From UBA2020 sp964551435 (GTDB taxonomy: Bacteria; Pseudomonadota; Alphaproteobacteria; Micavibrionales; UBA2020), in NCBI GenBank assembly GCA_964551435.1, contig CAZKBS010000009.1, positions 1 through 64,000 of the forward strand: a stretch of 64,000 nt of DNA, read 5' to 3'. Both the position numbers and the translations under genes were made by a program. The notes under the pieces are model-generated. The model was not told the origin of the DNA, searched no databases, and saw nothing but the letters and a program-made list of their open reading frames with translations. Positions 52,095-61,339 of this stretch are shown here, one piece after another (positions within the stretch are counted from its first letter, which is position 1; every line of letters starts with the position of its first letter).

Positions 52095-52127
52095 AAAAAA
52101 CGCCCGCAACATCTGCGGGCGTTTTTT
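52095..52127. terminator. Bidirectional terminator
   Basis: AAAAAACGCCCGCA, a 5-nt loop, then TGCGGGCGTTTTTT. It serves the entericidin gene on plus and the 1185-residue gene on minus. Confidence 0.88.
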
Positions 52128-52138
52128 ATGCGCTGTCT

Positions 52139-55100
52139 TTAGAAGCCGGGGCGGTATTTGGACCCGCTCAGGCGGCTTGCCGGCGTCTCCGTGTTCGCGG
52201 CGGCTTGTGGTTGTCGCTGGCGCGGATATTTGATTTTCTGGCCGCTGTTGACGGCGGCGCTCGCAACGCTGAAGTCCTTGTCGATGGTGCCGATGCGGCG
52301 GACTTCTTTGCCCTCGCCCATCGCCTGCGCCAGCAGATAAGCGGGCGCATCGCTGCCCAGCGCGGGCTTTGCGACGACATCAAATGACGATGCCAAAGAC
52401 AAGACGCTTTCAAAATCGGCGACGCCCTGAATTTTTTGCGCATTTTTCAGCGCCGATGCGCGGCCTTCTTTTTCAAGTCGCCTGAAAAGATCCTGCGCCC
52501 AGCTGCGGTTGAGATTGATGTGATATTTATCCTGATCCGTATGGATGTAGGTATGGTCTTGCGCGGCGCTATAGGCAATCAGCGATGCGCGCGACAGGTT
52601 GATGACATCGGCGGGTACTTCTTCTTGCCCGATGCCGCCTTTGACAGGATTATCGACAAGGTTCGTGCCGACAACCTCGAAACCTTTTTCGCCGGAAAGT
52701 TTTTTCAGCGCCGCATAGGCCTCTTCGGGCTTTGCCGGGGTGCTATGCACTTCCTGACCGATAACCATATAGAAGGTGTTGTTTTCGGCGTTGAAATAGG
52801 CGTCTTCGATCATGCTCTTGTGCGCGAAGTGCTTGCCGACGTTAATCACATCGGGCGCGGTTTTGAGCCCTTTATACAGCGCCTCCGCGAATTCTGCGTC
52901 TTCGGGATGCACAAATCCGGGTTTGCGCGTCGGGCCGTATTTATGGCAGTAGAAACCGGCGTCGCCTTTGACGTCATCTTCGTATTTCAGATAGCCAAGC
53001 GCGCGCATGTTCAGCACCAGCGTGTCCGCGCCGCCGACAGGCGCTGCAAATCCCGTATCGTTTGCGATCACATCCGCGATGGCGTTGCCTGCTGCGCTGC
53101 TGGGCAGGGCGACGGTATAAAGGTATTTTGCTTCTTGCGGCTTGCCGTTGTCGTCTTCACCGGCGGCGACTTCAAGGAAGTCGTCGAATTCGCGGCTTTC
53201 GGCGCGGAATTCCAGCGATTTTTTGTCGCTGCTGAGCGAAATGATGGACGCCGCGTACGGGTTAAACCATACGCCCCCCAGATCCAGCAGCGGCGGCTGC
53301 GCTTCGAGGCGGATATTCCCCTCCAGCACATGCGCCGCGCCGTAGCGGTCGATCAGCAAATGGGTGCCGTCTTCAAGCGGCTGCAGCAGCAAAATGGATT
53401 TTTGATTGATGCTGAAGGTCTCGCCTGTTTTTGGGTCGTCCTCATGCATGAAATCGGCGCGGCGGTGCAGCGCGGCAGCTTGCGCTTCGGTGCCGTTAAA
53501 ATCGGCGGTATGGCGGTGCCAGCCGATTTTGGTACCGCTTTGGCTGGTCACGATGCGGTCGATATTCGCCGCGTTGATCAGGCCATCGTATTCGGCCTCG
53601 AATCCGCCTTTGCGCTGAAGCAGTGCCAGCGTTTCGTCGGCCATGTGCTGGCTGACGTTTTCCTGCAAAAGCTGGCCGACGCCGCTGATGGTGAAGCGCA
53701 GTGTTTTCGGCTCGGGGTTGTACCAGATATTGGCGATACGGCCGAGGTTTGTCAGCATGCGCTCTGAATCGAGGCGCACATTTTCGGTGATAAACACAGA
53801 TTCAATCGCAGACAGCATGCGGGCGGCCTGTTTGTCTTCGGCCTGATCCGCCGCCGCGTGAAGGATATTGGCGCGTACGATGTCGCTATTATAAGGCTCG
53901 ACCAGTGCGGCCAGCCAGGCAAGCTTGTCTTTGTCCTTGAGACTGTCCGACGCAGCAATCTGTTCCAGCCAGCCGCCGGGCGCCGTCAACTGCGGGCGCA
54001 GGGCGTCGAGGCCGCCATTGAGGAAAGCCGTTGCGAGCACAAGGCGCGCCGCCTGAATATCAAACTGTTCGGGGCTCGAGAGGCTGGGCATGATATGTTC
54101 GTCAATAAAGCGGATAACCGCACCATATTCGCTGCGTGCCGGAGCCGTAGATTTGATGGCGCTGCCGCCTACATTCCATTCGTCATGCACGCCGGCTTCG
54201 ATGGCGGCCGTCGTCAGAAGGGACAGCATTTTCGGTGCCGCGCCCGTGGCCGGCAGCTTCTCGATAATCGATTCCTGCGGATAGGTCAGCGCCCAGAGCG
54301 CCATGAAGGCATGGCCGGTGCGGCGCGCGCTGATATCGCGCAGCGTATTCAACATGGCCTGCGCATCGCCGTTGTCGGCAGCGGCGGCGAAAGCGGCAAC
54401 ATGTTTGCTGACGACGGCGTCCTGCATGCCAAGGCCGGTCAGGATTTTCTCGCTCGCCTGGCCGATGCGCGCATGATCGCCGTCAAAACGTGCGGCGATG
54501 CGGTAAAACGGCGTTTGCGTGGTATTGGCGAGGGGCAGCAGGCTCGTGCCATCTTCGCGCCCGCGCAGTTTTTTGAGCGTTATCTCGAGCGCTTCGGGGT
54601 TCAGCGGCTCGGGCTTCAGCACTTCGCCCAGCACGCGCTCGAAGATTTGTGCACCCGATTGCAGTCCGGCAATTTTAAAGCCGGGTTCATAGCTGAGCGC
54701 GGCAGACAAGAGCGCGATGCGGTCCGCGTCTTTTTTGACATGGGTGAGCGCGAGTTCTGCAAAGCTAGCCACGCCGAAATCGGTCAACAGCAGTTCCTTG
54801 CTGCGCTTGCTTTCCGGCGTTTCGTGGCGCGGGAACAGGGCGGGCATCTGGGCGATGAAACCCTTGATGTCCTGCGTATCCAGTTTGTGGGCAAGGCTGG
54901 AATATTCAAGCGCCTGCGCATTCAGGCGGCGGGTGCGTTCGGTATTAACCTCGTCATAGTCGCGCTGGGCCAGATTGATGACGTACTGCGGGCTTTCGTA
55001 TTGCTGCATCAGGCTGGCCGTAGGGGCTGCGGGGTCTTCCGGTTCCAGATTTTCGCCAATCCAGTCCATGAAGCTGTCGATGTAGTAATGACGGTCGCTT

Positions 55101-55696
55101 TGCAGACTAATCAGCTCGCCGCGCAGCTGGTGCCAGTGACGCTTGACGGCTTCTTCCTTGCGGCGGGCTTCTTCTTCTGGGTCTTGGCCCTTGAACATGC
55201 CGCCCAGCGACGACCAGAAGCCTTTTTTCTGTCCTTCATCCGGCAGGGGCGGGATATCGATACGGGTTTGCAGGCCGATCGCCTCGACCGTGTCGTTGGG
55301 TTTGGGTACGCGCACGGCGGGCAGGTCTTCAAGAATGTCGGCGGGCACGCCGCGGGGCACGGCCGCCAGCGCTTTTTCAAGCGCGGAATTTTCACCAAAA
55401 CGCGCACGCGCCAGGGCGCCGAAATCTTGTAGGTTCAGGATAAAACCGGCGGTATCGCCAAGGTTTTTGAGAACGTCGAGGGCTTTTTTCTCGTCGCGGT
55501 CCATTTCAATGGCGCGCACAAGACGGTGATGGCCGACAATAATATTATTTTGCTGTTCCGACAGCCAGTCGCGGATGGAATCCGTATTGCGCTCCAGCGT
55601 CGAGAGGTAATCGCCCAGCTGGTCGCGCAAATGCGCGAGGACGTGCACGTCATCCGGCAGTTGGAAGGGTGTCGTCGATGGGGGTTGGTCAGCCAT
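52139..55696 (-). CDS. Unknown large protein, 1185 aa
   Basis: A very long cytosolic-looking protein that matches no family I know. It has no signal peptide or membrane helix. Residues about 1-110 are helical; a Lys/Glu-rich patch follows near 165-185; a long helical middle (about 200-640) is punctuated by short motifs; and the C-terminal third (about 660-1150) is mainly beta. Two beta stretches share a similar look: WFNPYAASIISLSSDKKSLEF near residue 810 and VINLSRASLIAYSAAQDHTYIH near residue 1032. The last 30 residues are basic and low-complexity. It has a normal-looking codon pattern for the region and its own terminator. Confidence 0.65.
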   Translation of the reverse strand: MADQPPSTTPFQLPDDVHVLAHLRDQLGDYLSTLERNTDSIRDWLSEQQNNIIVGHHRLVRAIEMDRDEKKALDVLKNLGDTAGFILNLQDFGALARARFGENSALEKALAAVPRGVPADILEDLPAVRVPKPNDTVEAIGLQTRIDIPPLPDEGQKKGFWSSLGGMFKGQDPEEEARRKEEAVKRHWHQLRGELISLQSDRHYYIDSFMDWIGENLEPEDPAAPTASLMQQYESPQYVINLAQRDYDEVNTERTRRLNAQALEYSSLAHKLDTQDIKGFIAQMPALFPRHETPESKRSKELLLTDFGVASFAELALTHVKKDADRIALLSAALSYEPGFKIAGLQSGAQIFERVLGEVLKPEPLNPEALEITLKKLRGREDGTSLLPLANTTQTPFYRIAARFDGDHARIGQASEKILTGLGMQDAVVSKHVAAFAAAADNGDAQAMLNTLRDISARRTGHAFMALWALTYPQESIIEKLPATGAAPKMLSLLTTAAIEAGVHDEWNVGGSAIKSTAPARSEYGAVIRFIDEHIMPSLSSPEQFDIQAARLVLATAFLNGGLDALRPQLTAPGGWLEQIAASDSLKDKDKLAWLAALVEPYNSDIVRANILHAAADQAEDKQAARMLSAIESVFITENVRLDSERMLTNLGRIANIWYNPEPKTLRFTISGVGQLLQENVSQHMADETLALLQRKGGFEAEYDGLINAANIDRIVTSQSGTKIGWHRHTADFNGTEAQAAALHRRADFMHEDDPKTGETFSINQKSILLLQPLEDGTHLLIDRYGAAHVLEGNIRLEAQPPLLDLGGVWFNPYAASIISLSSDKKSLEFRAESREFDDFLEVAAGEDDNGKPQEAKYLYTVALPSSAAGNAIADVIANDTGFAAPVGGADTLVLNMRALGYLKYEDDVKGDAGFYCHKYGPTRKPGFVHPEDAEFAEALYKGLKTAPDVINVGKHFAHKSMIEDAYFNAENNTFYMVIGQEVHSTPAKPEEAYAALKKLSGEKGFEVVGTNLVDNPVKGGIGQEEVPADVINLSRASLIAYSAAQDHTYIHTDQDKYHINLNRSWAQDLFRRLEKEGRASALKNAQKIQGVADFESVLSLASSFDVVAKPALGSDAPAYLLAQAMGEGKEVRRIGTIDKDFSVASAAVNSGQKIKYPRQRQPQAAANTETPASRLSGSKYRPGF

Positions 55697-55939
55697 CGTG
55701 CCTGCAATCCTTGGAATAGATATTTATTGTGAACCGGAGGCACTATAGCACCCGTATTTTCTTTATGCAAATTTTTTTCCGGAAAATAAAGCCCGTAAAA
55801 ATTTTCAATCATTTCATGGTTTTAGATTTACTTTGCAGGTCAAGGCACTAGCATGCAAAAATCCTTTCCCCGCCGCCGTCCAAGGGATTCGGCCGGGGGA
55901 GAATCCTTCTATTTTTTATGACGCTGGGAGACCACAGAC

Positions 55940-56368
55940 ATGCTTCAGGACTTTAAAAAATTCATTATGCGCGGCAACGTCATCGACCTCGCGGTCGGTG
56001 TGATTATCGGCGCGGCTTTTGGCAAAATCGTCTCCTCGCTGGTGGATGATATCATCATGCCGCCTTTGGGCCTGATCGTCGGCAAGGTCGATTTCAGCAA
56101 CTATTTCATCCCCCTGTCTTTTACCGACCAGAGCTTCAAGACCATTGCCGAAGCCAAGGCGGCGGGCGTTGTGACCTGGAATGTCGGCATGTTCGCCAAT
56201 GCCATGTTCAGCTTCCTGCTGGTCGCTTTTGCGATTTTCTTTTTTATTGTCAAACCGATTAACAACTTGAAAAAGAAAGAAGAAGAAAAGGCCGCGGCCG
56301 AACCGCCGAAGCCCCCGCGCAACGAACAGCTGCTGGAAGAAATCCGCGATCTCCTGAAAAACAAGTAA
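55940..56368 (+). CDS. mscL: Large-conductance mechanosensitive channel MscL
   Basis: A 142-residue inner-membrane protein that opens under membrane tension to vent solutes in hypo-osmotic shock. The pattern MLQDFKKFIMRGNVIDLAVGVIIGAAFGKIVSSLVDDIIMPPLGLI is the N-terminal helix S1 and TM1; TM2 lies about 80-105 (FANAMFSFLLVAFAIFFFIVKPINNL), followed by a charged C-terminal helix. Slightly longer loop than E. coli but normal for alphaproteobacteria. GGGAG precedes ATG 55940. Confidence 0.95.
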   Translation: MLQDFKKFIMRGNVIDLAVGVIIGAAFGKIVSSLVDDIIMPPLGLIVGKVDFSNYFIPLSFTDQSFKTIAEAKAAGVVTWNVGMFANAMFSFLLVAFAIFFFIVKPINNLKKKEEEKAAAEPPKPPRNEQLLEEIRDLLKNK

Positions 56369-56391
56369 TTTCAGGCAAGAGATAGCACATC

Positions 56392-56430
56392 AAGAGGCCG
56401 CCGGTTGACTCGCACCGGCGGCCTCTTTAT
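56392..56430 (+). terminator. Terminator after mscL
   Basis: AAGAGGCCGCCGGT, an 8-nt loop, then ACCGGCGGCCTCTT and a short T-rich tail, 23 bases after the mscL stop and 30 before the ankyrin gene. Confidence 0.85.
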
Positions 56431-56460
56431 ATACGGGTGCCATCAACTCAAGCAGGACAC

Positions 56461-57120
56461 ATGACGCGTATTTCCCAAGACGCACTCGATAAGGCTTTGC
56501 TCAAAGCCGCCGGCCAAGGCCGCGCGGAAATGGTGACAATGCTGCTGCGTCAGGGCGCCAATGCCGATGCCGGCGCGGGCGAAGCCCCCGCGATTTTTAT
56601 CGCCGCTGCCGGAAATCACGCCGAATGTATCCGCCGCCTTTTGAGTGCCGGGGCCGATATCAATGCCCGCAATAGCAAAGGCTCCACCGCGCTCATGGTC
56701 GCTGCGTTCAATGCGAATATGAAAGCGCTGGCGGTATTGCTGGATGCGGGGGCAGACCGCAGTCTGCGCAACAAAGAAGGCGCCGATGCCCTGAGCTTCG
56801 CCAAAACGCGCGGCGCCGCAGATGCTATCAATATGCTGTCGCAAGACCCCGACGAAGTGATTCACCAAAGCCCTCTCGGCGACCGCGTGCTTGAGGAGAT
56901 TTTCAATTTCCGCACGCTCGAGCGTATTTCACTGGTGCGCAAAGCGCCGGGCCAGCCCGTCGAGGCGCTTTACCGCGAAAGCTTCACGCGCATTGAAAAC
57001 CTGCCCGCCCTTCGCAAGGCCTTCGAACAGCACCGCGCGCGCGGCGGCACGCGCCGTGAACAGGACGTGTTTCCGCAGAGGCTGGCCAAACCGGCAAAGT
57101 TGCGGCGTCCACCGCAATAA
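56461..57120 (+). CDS. Ankyrin-repeat protein
   Basis: A 219-residue protein with about three ankyrin repeats (residues about 7-130): AAGQGRAEMVTMLLRQGANAD, AGNHAECIRRLLSAGADIN and FNANMKALAVLLDAGADRS, each with the helix-turn-helix-loop pattern. The C-terminal half has no recognised domain. No signal peptide; cytosolic. ATG 56461 was chosen as the first start that fits the first repeat, with a weak site upstream. It is convergent with rimO, 9 bases between stops. Confidence 0.8.
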   Translation: MTRISQDALDKALLKAAGQGRAEMVTMLLRQGANADAGAGEAPAIFIAAAGNHAECIRRLLSAGADINARNSKGSTALMVAAFNANMKALAVLLDAGADRSLRNKEGADALSFAKTRGAADAINMLSQDPDEVIHQSPLGDRVLEEIFNFRTLERISLVRKAPGQPVEALYRESFTRIENLPALRKAFEQHRARGGTRREQDVFPQRLAKPAKLRRPPQ

Positions 57121-57129
57121 ACAGATGAT

Positions 57130-58503
57130 TTAGGCGGCGACCAATTCGCCTTCGAGGTCGTATTCGTCCGACGCCGTGATTTTCACCTTCACGATATCGC
57201 CCGGGTTCATGCCCGTGCCGGATACGCGCACCACGCCGTCGATTTCCGGCGCATCGGCGCTGGATCGGCCTGTTGCGCCGCCTTTGCCGGTTTCATCGAT
57301 GATGACATCGATGGTTTTGCCGACTTTTTTGGCGAGGCGCTCCGCGCTGATGCCCTGCTGCAGGGCCATGAAGCGGTGCCAGCGTTCTTCCTGCACTTCG
57401 GGCGGCACGGCGCCTTCCAGCTCGTTCGCTTTCGCGCCCGATACGGGTTCGTACTTGAAACAGCCGACACGGTCGAGCTGCGCTTCCTGCATCCACTCCA
57501 GCAGGAATTCGAAATCGGCATCCGTCTCGCCGGGGAAGCCGACGATGAAGGTGGAGCGGATCGCGAGATCGGGGCAGGCCTTGCGCCAACTGTGAATGCG
57601 GTCCAGCGTCTTTTCCTGATGCGCGGGGCGGCGCATGTTTTTAAGAACGGCGGGCGATGCGTGCTGGAACGGGATATCGATATAGGGCAGGATTTTCCCC
57701 TCGTTCATCAGCGGGAAAACTTCGTCCACATGCGGATAGGGATAGACGTAGTGCAAGCGCGTCCATACGCCCATATCGCCGAGTTCACGGCAGAGGTCGA
57801 TAAATTTTGTGCGCACGGTGCGGTTTTTATACGGGTAAGCCTGATAGCGGTTATCGATGCCATAGGCCGACGTATCTTGCGAAATCACCAGCAGTTCCTT
57901 GACGCCGGCTTTGACCAGACGTTCGGCCTCCGCCAGCACCTGAATGATGGGGCGTGAAACAAGGTCACCGCGCAACGACGGAATGATGCAGAAAGAACAG
58001 CGGTTGTTGCAGCCTTCCGAAATTTTCAGATAGGCATAATGGCGCGGCGTCAGCTTGATGCCCTGCGGCGGCACCAGATCCACAAACGGGTCATGCGGCG
58101 CGGGGGCGACTTTGTGCACGGCGCCGACGACTTCTTCGTATTGCTGCGGGCCGGTGACGGCGAGAACTTTGGGATATTTCTTGGTAATCTGTTCCGGCTC
58201 CGCACCCATGCAGCCGGTGACGATGACTTTGCCGTTGGCGTCCATCGCCTCGCCAATCGCCTCCAGCGACTCTTCCTTCGCACTGTCGAGGAAGCCGCAG
58301 GTGTTCACAATCACCACATTCGCATCTTCGTAATTCGGCGACAGCTGATAGCCTTCGCTGCGCAGCTGCGTCAGGATGCGTTCGGTATCCACCAGCGCCT
58401 TGGGGCAGCCAAGGCTGACCACACCGACGGTCGGGGCTTCCTCGTCCTTGGTGTTTTTCTTTTTGACGGTTTTGGCAGCGGGCTTGTTTTTGGCGGCGGT
58501 CAT
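57130..58503 (-). CDS. rimO: Ribosomal protein S12 methylthiotransferase RimO
   Basis: A 457-residue radical SAM enzyme that adds a methylthio group to Asp88 of ribosomal protein S12. It has the N-terminal UPF0004 domain (VVSLGCPKALVDTERILTQL), the radical SAM cluster motif Cys-x3-Cys-x2-Cys in SEGCNNRCSFCIIPSLRG, and a C-terminal TRAM domain ending DLEGELVA. A second Fe-S cluster is held by the UPF0004 cysteines. A 24-residue Lys-rich extension lies before the conserved part. Confidence 0.95.
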   Translation of the reverse strand: MTAAKNKPAAKTVKKKNTKDEEAPTVGVVSLGCPKALVDTERILTQLRSEGYQLSPNYEDANVVIVNTCGFLDSAKEESLEAIGEAMDANGKVIVTGCMGAEPEQITKKYPKVLAVTGPQQYEEVVGAVHKVAPAPHDPFVDLVPPQGIKLTPRHYAYLKISEGCNNRCSFCIIPSLRGDLVSRPIIQVLAEAERLVKAGVKELLVISQDTSAYGIDNRYQAYPYKNRTVRTKFIDLCRELGDMGVWTRLHYVYPYPHVDEVFPLMNEGKILPYIDIPFQHASPAVLKNMRRPAHQEKTLDRIHSWRKACPDLAIRSTFIVGFPGETDADFEFLLEWMQEAQLDRVGCFKYEPVSGAKANELEGAVPPEVQEERWHRFMALQQGISAERLAKKVGKTIDVIIDETGKGGATGRSSADAPEIDGVVRVSGTGMNPGDIVKVKITASDEYDLEGELVAA

Positions 58504-58625
58504 GAATTTCCTCGGTTTTTTGCGCCTGCTTATATATCAAAGCCATAAGGTTATGTAAAGATTTTGCTGAAAGCCTTTGAAAAAACTTCGCATATTCTAT
58601 ACATAATGCCGGATAAGGAGCCGTC

Positions 58626-59669
58626 ATGCAGGTCAAAAACCGGCAAAAAACCGATATCGCAAATCCCGCCCAAGACCCCGCCATCGCAGCGGTGATGGAG
58701 CGCTATGCCGTATCGCTAACCGATCATGTGCTCTCGGCCATGCAAAGCCCTGATACGGCCGCAGATCCCGTGGCGCGCCAATACCTGCCGGCGGCGGATG
58801 AATTGGTGAACACGCCCGAAGAGCTTGATGACCCCATCGGCGATGATGCCCATAGCCCCGTCAAAGGGATTGTGCATCGCTATCCCGACCGCGTGCTGCT
58901 CAAGCCCGTGCATGTTTGCGCGGTTTATTGCCGTTTTTGTTTCCGCCGCGAAAAAGTCGGCCCAGGCAGCGAAGCGCTCAGCGCCGATGAACTTGCCGCG
59001 GCTATCGACTACATCAAAAACGCGCCGCAGGTATGGGAAGTGATTTTGACGGGCGGCGATCCCTTCGTGCTGTCCGCGCGGCGCCTGCAGGGGATTATGG
59101 CGGCGCTGAACGATATTCCGCATGTACAGGTCATTCGCTTTCATACCCGCGTTCCCGTGGCTGATCCTGCACGTATGACAGATGAGGTTATTGCCGCGCT
59201 TGAAAGCGATAAGGCGGTTTATGTCGTCCTGCACGCCAATCACGCACAGGAATTGACGGGTGCCGTGCGGGCTTGCGTCAAAAAATTGGTTGCCGCCGGT
59301 ATTCCGCTGTTGTCGCAATCGGCGCTGCTGCGCGGTGTGAACGATAAACCCGAGGTGTTGGAAAAACTGTTCCGCACCTTGACCGCGATGAAAGTAAAAC
59401 CTTATTACCTGCATCATCCCGACCTCGCCCCCGGGACGTCGCATTTCCGCCTGACGATTGAACAGGGACAAAATCTCATGCGCAGCCTGCAGGGCCGCGT
59501 TTCAGGTGTCGCTATCCCGCGCTATGTGCTGGATATACCGGGCGGCCATGGGAAAGTACCTGTGGAGCCGCGCTGGATAGAGCCCGCCGCAGAAGGAAAC
59601 GGCTATACCGTGCGTGATTATCGCGGCGGCACGCACCCTTACGAAACAACCCAAAAATCCGAAGATTAA
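58626..59669 (+). CDS. EpmB/KamA-type radical SAM aminomutase
   Basis: A 347-residue lysine-2,3-aminomutase-like enzyme. The cluster motif is Cys98-x3-Cys102-x2-Cys105 in VCAVYCRFCF; the PLP lysine is Lys310 in IPGGHGKVPV; PYYLHHPDLAPGTSHFR binds substrate. The length matches EpmB, which beta-lysinylates elongation factor P together with EpmA, rather than the longer catabolic KamA, but neither epmA nor efp is in the window, so the partner is open. AAGGAG precedes ATG 58626. It is convergent with the EndoU gene (four-base overlap). Confidence 0.88.
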   Translation: MQVKNRQKTDIANPAQDPAIAAVMERYAVSLTDHVLSAMQSPDTAADPVARQYLPAADELVNTPEELDDPIGDDAHSPVKGIVHRYPDRVLLKPVHVCAVYCRFCFRREKVGPGSEALSADELAAAIDYIKNAPQVWEVILTGGDPFVLSARRLQGIMAALNDIPHVQVIRFHTRVPVADPARMTDEVIAALESDKAVYVVLHANHAQELTGAVRACVKKLVAAGIPLLSQSALLRGVNDKPEVLEKLFRTLTAMKVKPYYLHHPDLAPGTSHFRLTIEQGQNLMRSLQGRVSGVAIPRYVLDIPGGHGKVPVEPRWIEPAAEGNGYTVRDYRGGTHPYETTQKSED

Positions 59670-60178
59670 TATCTGCTGTTGTCGTTGGCCGGGCAAGGAT
59701 TGCGCGGGGTGTTGAGCGGATAGGCTGTCACGACCTCGCTTTTGTTTTCGTTGACGACAATCCGCACGCGCAAATTGCCGGACATGATGTCAGCGACGTG
59801 ATAGCCGTTTTGCTGTTCTTTCCATGGCAGGTTGTCGTTGGCGGCGGCACGCTCGACGGTGGTGATGATTTTATCGGCATCCCAGTCGGCGGGAAATTCG
59901 GATTTGCAGGGTTTGCCCTGTCCGTACAAATGCCCGCCGCCGCTGCGGTCGCCATAGAGAATATGGGTGCGGCGCAGGCCGGTAATAACGGGGGGCTGCT
60001 GTGTTTCGGCCGCTTCCTTCTGGGCCGCTTTTTGCGTTGGCGGGCTGATTAGTGCGCTGATGCCCAGCGGATCTTTCGGGTCAAGCTTGGCCATGCCCCC
60101 CATCATCAGCGGAGCCAGCAGCGCCAGCGCTGTTACAAAAGCAAAAATCTTTTTAAAAAATCCGCGCTGATGGGCCAT
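59666..60178 (-). CDS. Secreted EndoU-domain protein
   Basis: A 170-residue protein with an N-terminal hydrophobic segment (about 9-29) that should act as signal or anchor, a short Pro/Gln linker, then an EndoU-type domain from about residue 65. The bacterial EndoU motif is clear: THILYGDRSGGGHLYGQG with His72 and His83, FPADWDADKIITTVE, and the terminal VVTAYPLN. EndoU domains are RNases, often toxins of contact-dependent or polymorphic systems; here no immunity gene or delivery machinery is seen. It follows a truncated dehydrogenase gene by 30 bases. Confidence 0.75.
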   Translation of the reverse strand: MAHQRGFFKKIFAFVTALALLAPLMMGGMAKLDPKDPLGISALISPPTQKAAQKEAAETQQPPVITGLRRTHILYGDRSGGGHLYGQGKPCKSEFPADWDADKIITTVERAAANDNLPWKEQQNGYHVADIMSGNLRVRIVVNENKSEVVTAYPLNTPRNPCPANDNSRY

Positions 60179-60208
60179 GATTTCAATCCCCTTTACATGA
60201 GGGAAATT

Positions 60209-60670
60209 CTACACAGCCTTTGACGGGGGCGGCAAGTGCCCGCTGAGCGCCGCCAGCGTGGGGACGGCCAGCGGCACAGCGCCGCGCCCGCCACTTTTGC
60301 GGTCGCGTGACAAAACCACATCGAATTTTTCATCCTCTACCGCCTGCGCCAGCCATGCAGGGCTATCGCCACGGCCCGCTCGGCAGAGCGGGCAGCTGCC
60401 GTTGGGTAGTACGGGCATCACCGTGACGCGGGCACCGTTTTTGATATCCGCAGCGGCGCGATCACCCGTGGCGCAGACGATGCCCGAAAATTCATGACCG
60501 AGCACCAGTTGCGGCCCTTTCGCCGGCATGCGTCCTTCGCCTGCTAACACATCGGTGCGGCACAGGCCGGCGAATGCGATGTCGATGATGACATCATCAT
60601 CGCGGGTGACGGCGGGGGCGGGAAGGGTATCGACGCAGATACCGGTCTGGTTTTTCAAAAGGGCGCGCAT
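60209..60670 (-). pseudogene. Truncated zinc alcohol dehydrogenase (N-terminal domain only)
   Basis: A 153-residue chain that begins like a zinc-dependent alcohol dehydrogenase: ADDDVIIDI-like text at TRDDDVIIDIAFAGLCRTDVLAGEG, GHEFSGIV with the zinc-site residues, and CPLC with the first structural-zinc cysteines. After about residue 103 the similarity stops and an unrelated 50-residue tail follows to a stop; the NAD-binding Rossmann half is missing. Family members are about 340 residues, so it looks like a remnant created by deletion or frameshift, or a fragment with its own role. The gene sits directly before the EndoU gene on the same strand. Confidence 0.65.
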
Positions 60671-60833
60671 CTGTAACCTCGGCTATGGGGGTTTCCGCCG
60701 ATTATCTTCGTTTTGAGCAAAAAATATATTCTATAAGAAGATATTTATACTCAAATAGAGCGCAAAAGAAGCCGAAATATCCTAAAAAATGCCTTGAACC
60801 CACTCGTTAATTTTAAGGTATTGAAGTAAAAAG

Positions 60834-60866
60834 AAAAGCACCCGATGTCGCCATCGGGTGCTTTTG
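60834..60866. terminator. Terminator for the small acidic protein gene
   Basis: AAAAGCACCCGATG, a 4-nt loop, then CATCGGGTGCTTTT. It lies just beyond the stop of the minus-strand gene at 60898. Confidence 0.82.
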
Positions 60867-60897
60867 CAGAAGCGGAAGGAGTTCTTCCGACCGCTGA

Positions 60898-61107
60898 TTA
60901 TTCAGCAGGTGCTTCTTCGGTCGCGCCGTCTTGTGCCGGAGCTTCTTCGCCCGTCGCGGTGGTCGCAGCATCATCAGCAGCGGGGGCAACAGCTTCTTCG
61001 GTGGTAGCTTCAGCGGCGGGAGCAGCTTCTTCAGCCATCGCCAGTACCGGCGTACCAGCCAGCAGCATGAGGACAGTTGCGGCGCTCAGTAGTTCACGTT
61101 TAGTCAT
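60898..61107 (-). CDS. Small secreted Ala/Glu-rich protein
   Basis: A 69-residue protein: a signal peptide (about 1-24, ending VLAMA) then a low-complexity acidic chain of Ala, Glu, Thr and Pro. No domain can be assigned. AGGAG precedes ATG 61107 on the minus strand, and a terminator follows, so expression is plausible. It might be a surface or periplasmic acidic peptide. Confidence 0.6.
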   Translation of the reverse strand: MTKRELLSAATVLMLLAGTPVLAMAEEAAPAAEATTEEAVAPAADDAATTATGEEAPAQDGATEEAPAE

Positions 61108-61339
61108 TTTAGACTCCTATATGTTTGCGTACGAATGTGAAAACCGTTCGATAACTGGGCTTCGTCGTATCCTACGTTCCACACCCAATCCCAGTTCCTT
61201 CAATTTTAACACCCAGTATGAAATTTTTGGTTAAGCGGTGCGCTTGTGCCGCATACATTTGTATGTCATTGAAATTATTAAGTATTTTATGATACAATCT
61301 TTAGTTGTAGGCTGGGGTTTGTTGATTTCGGGGGATATC

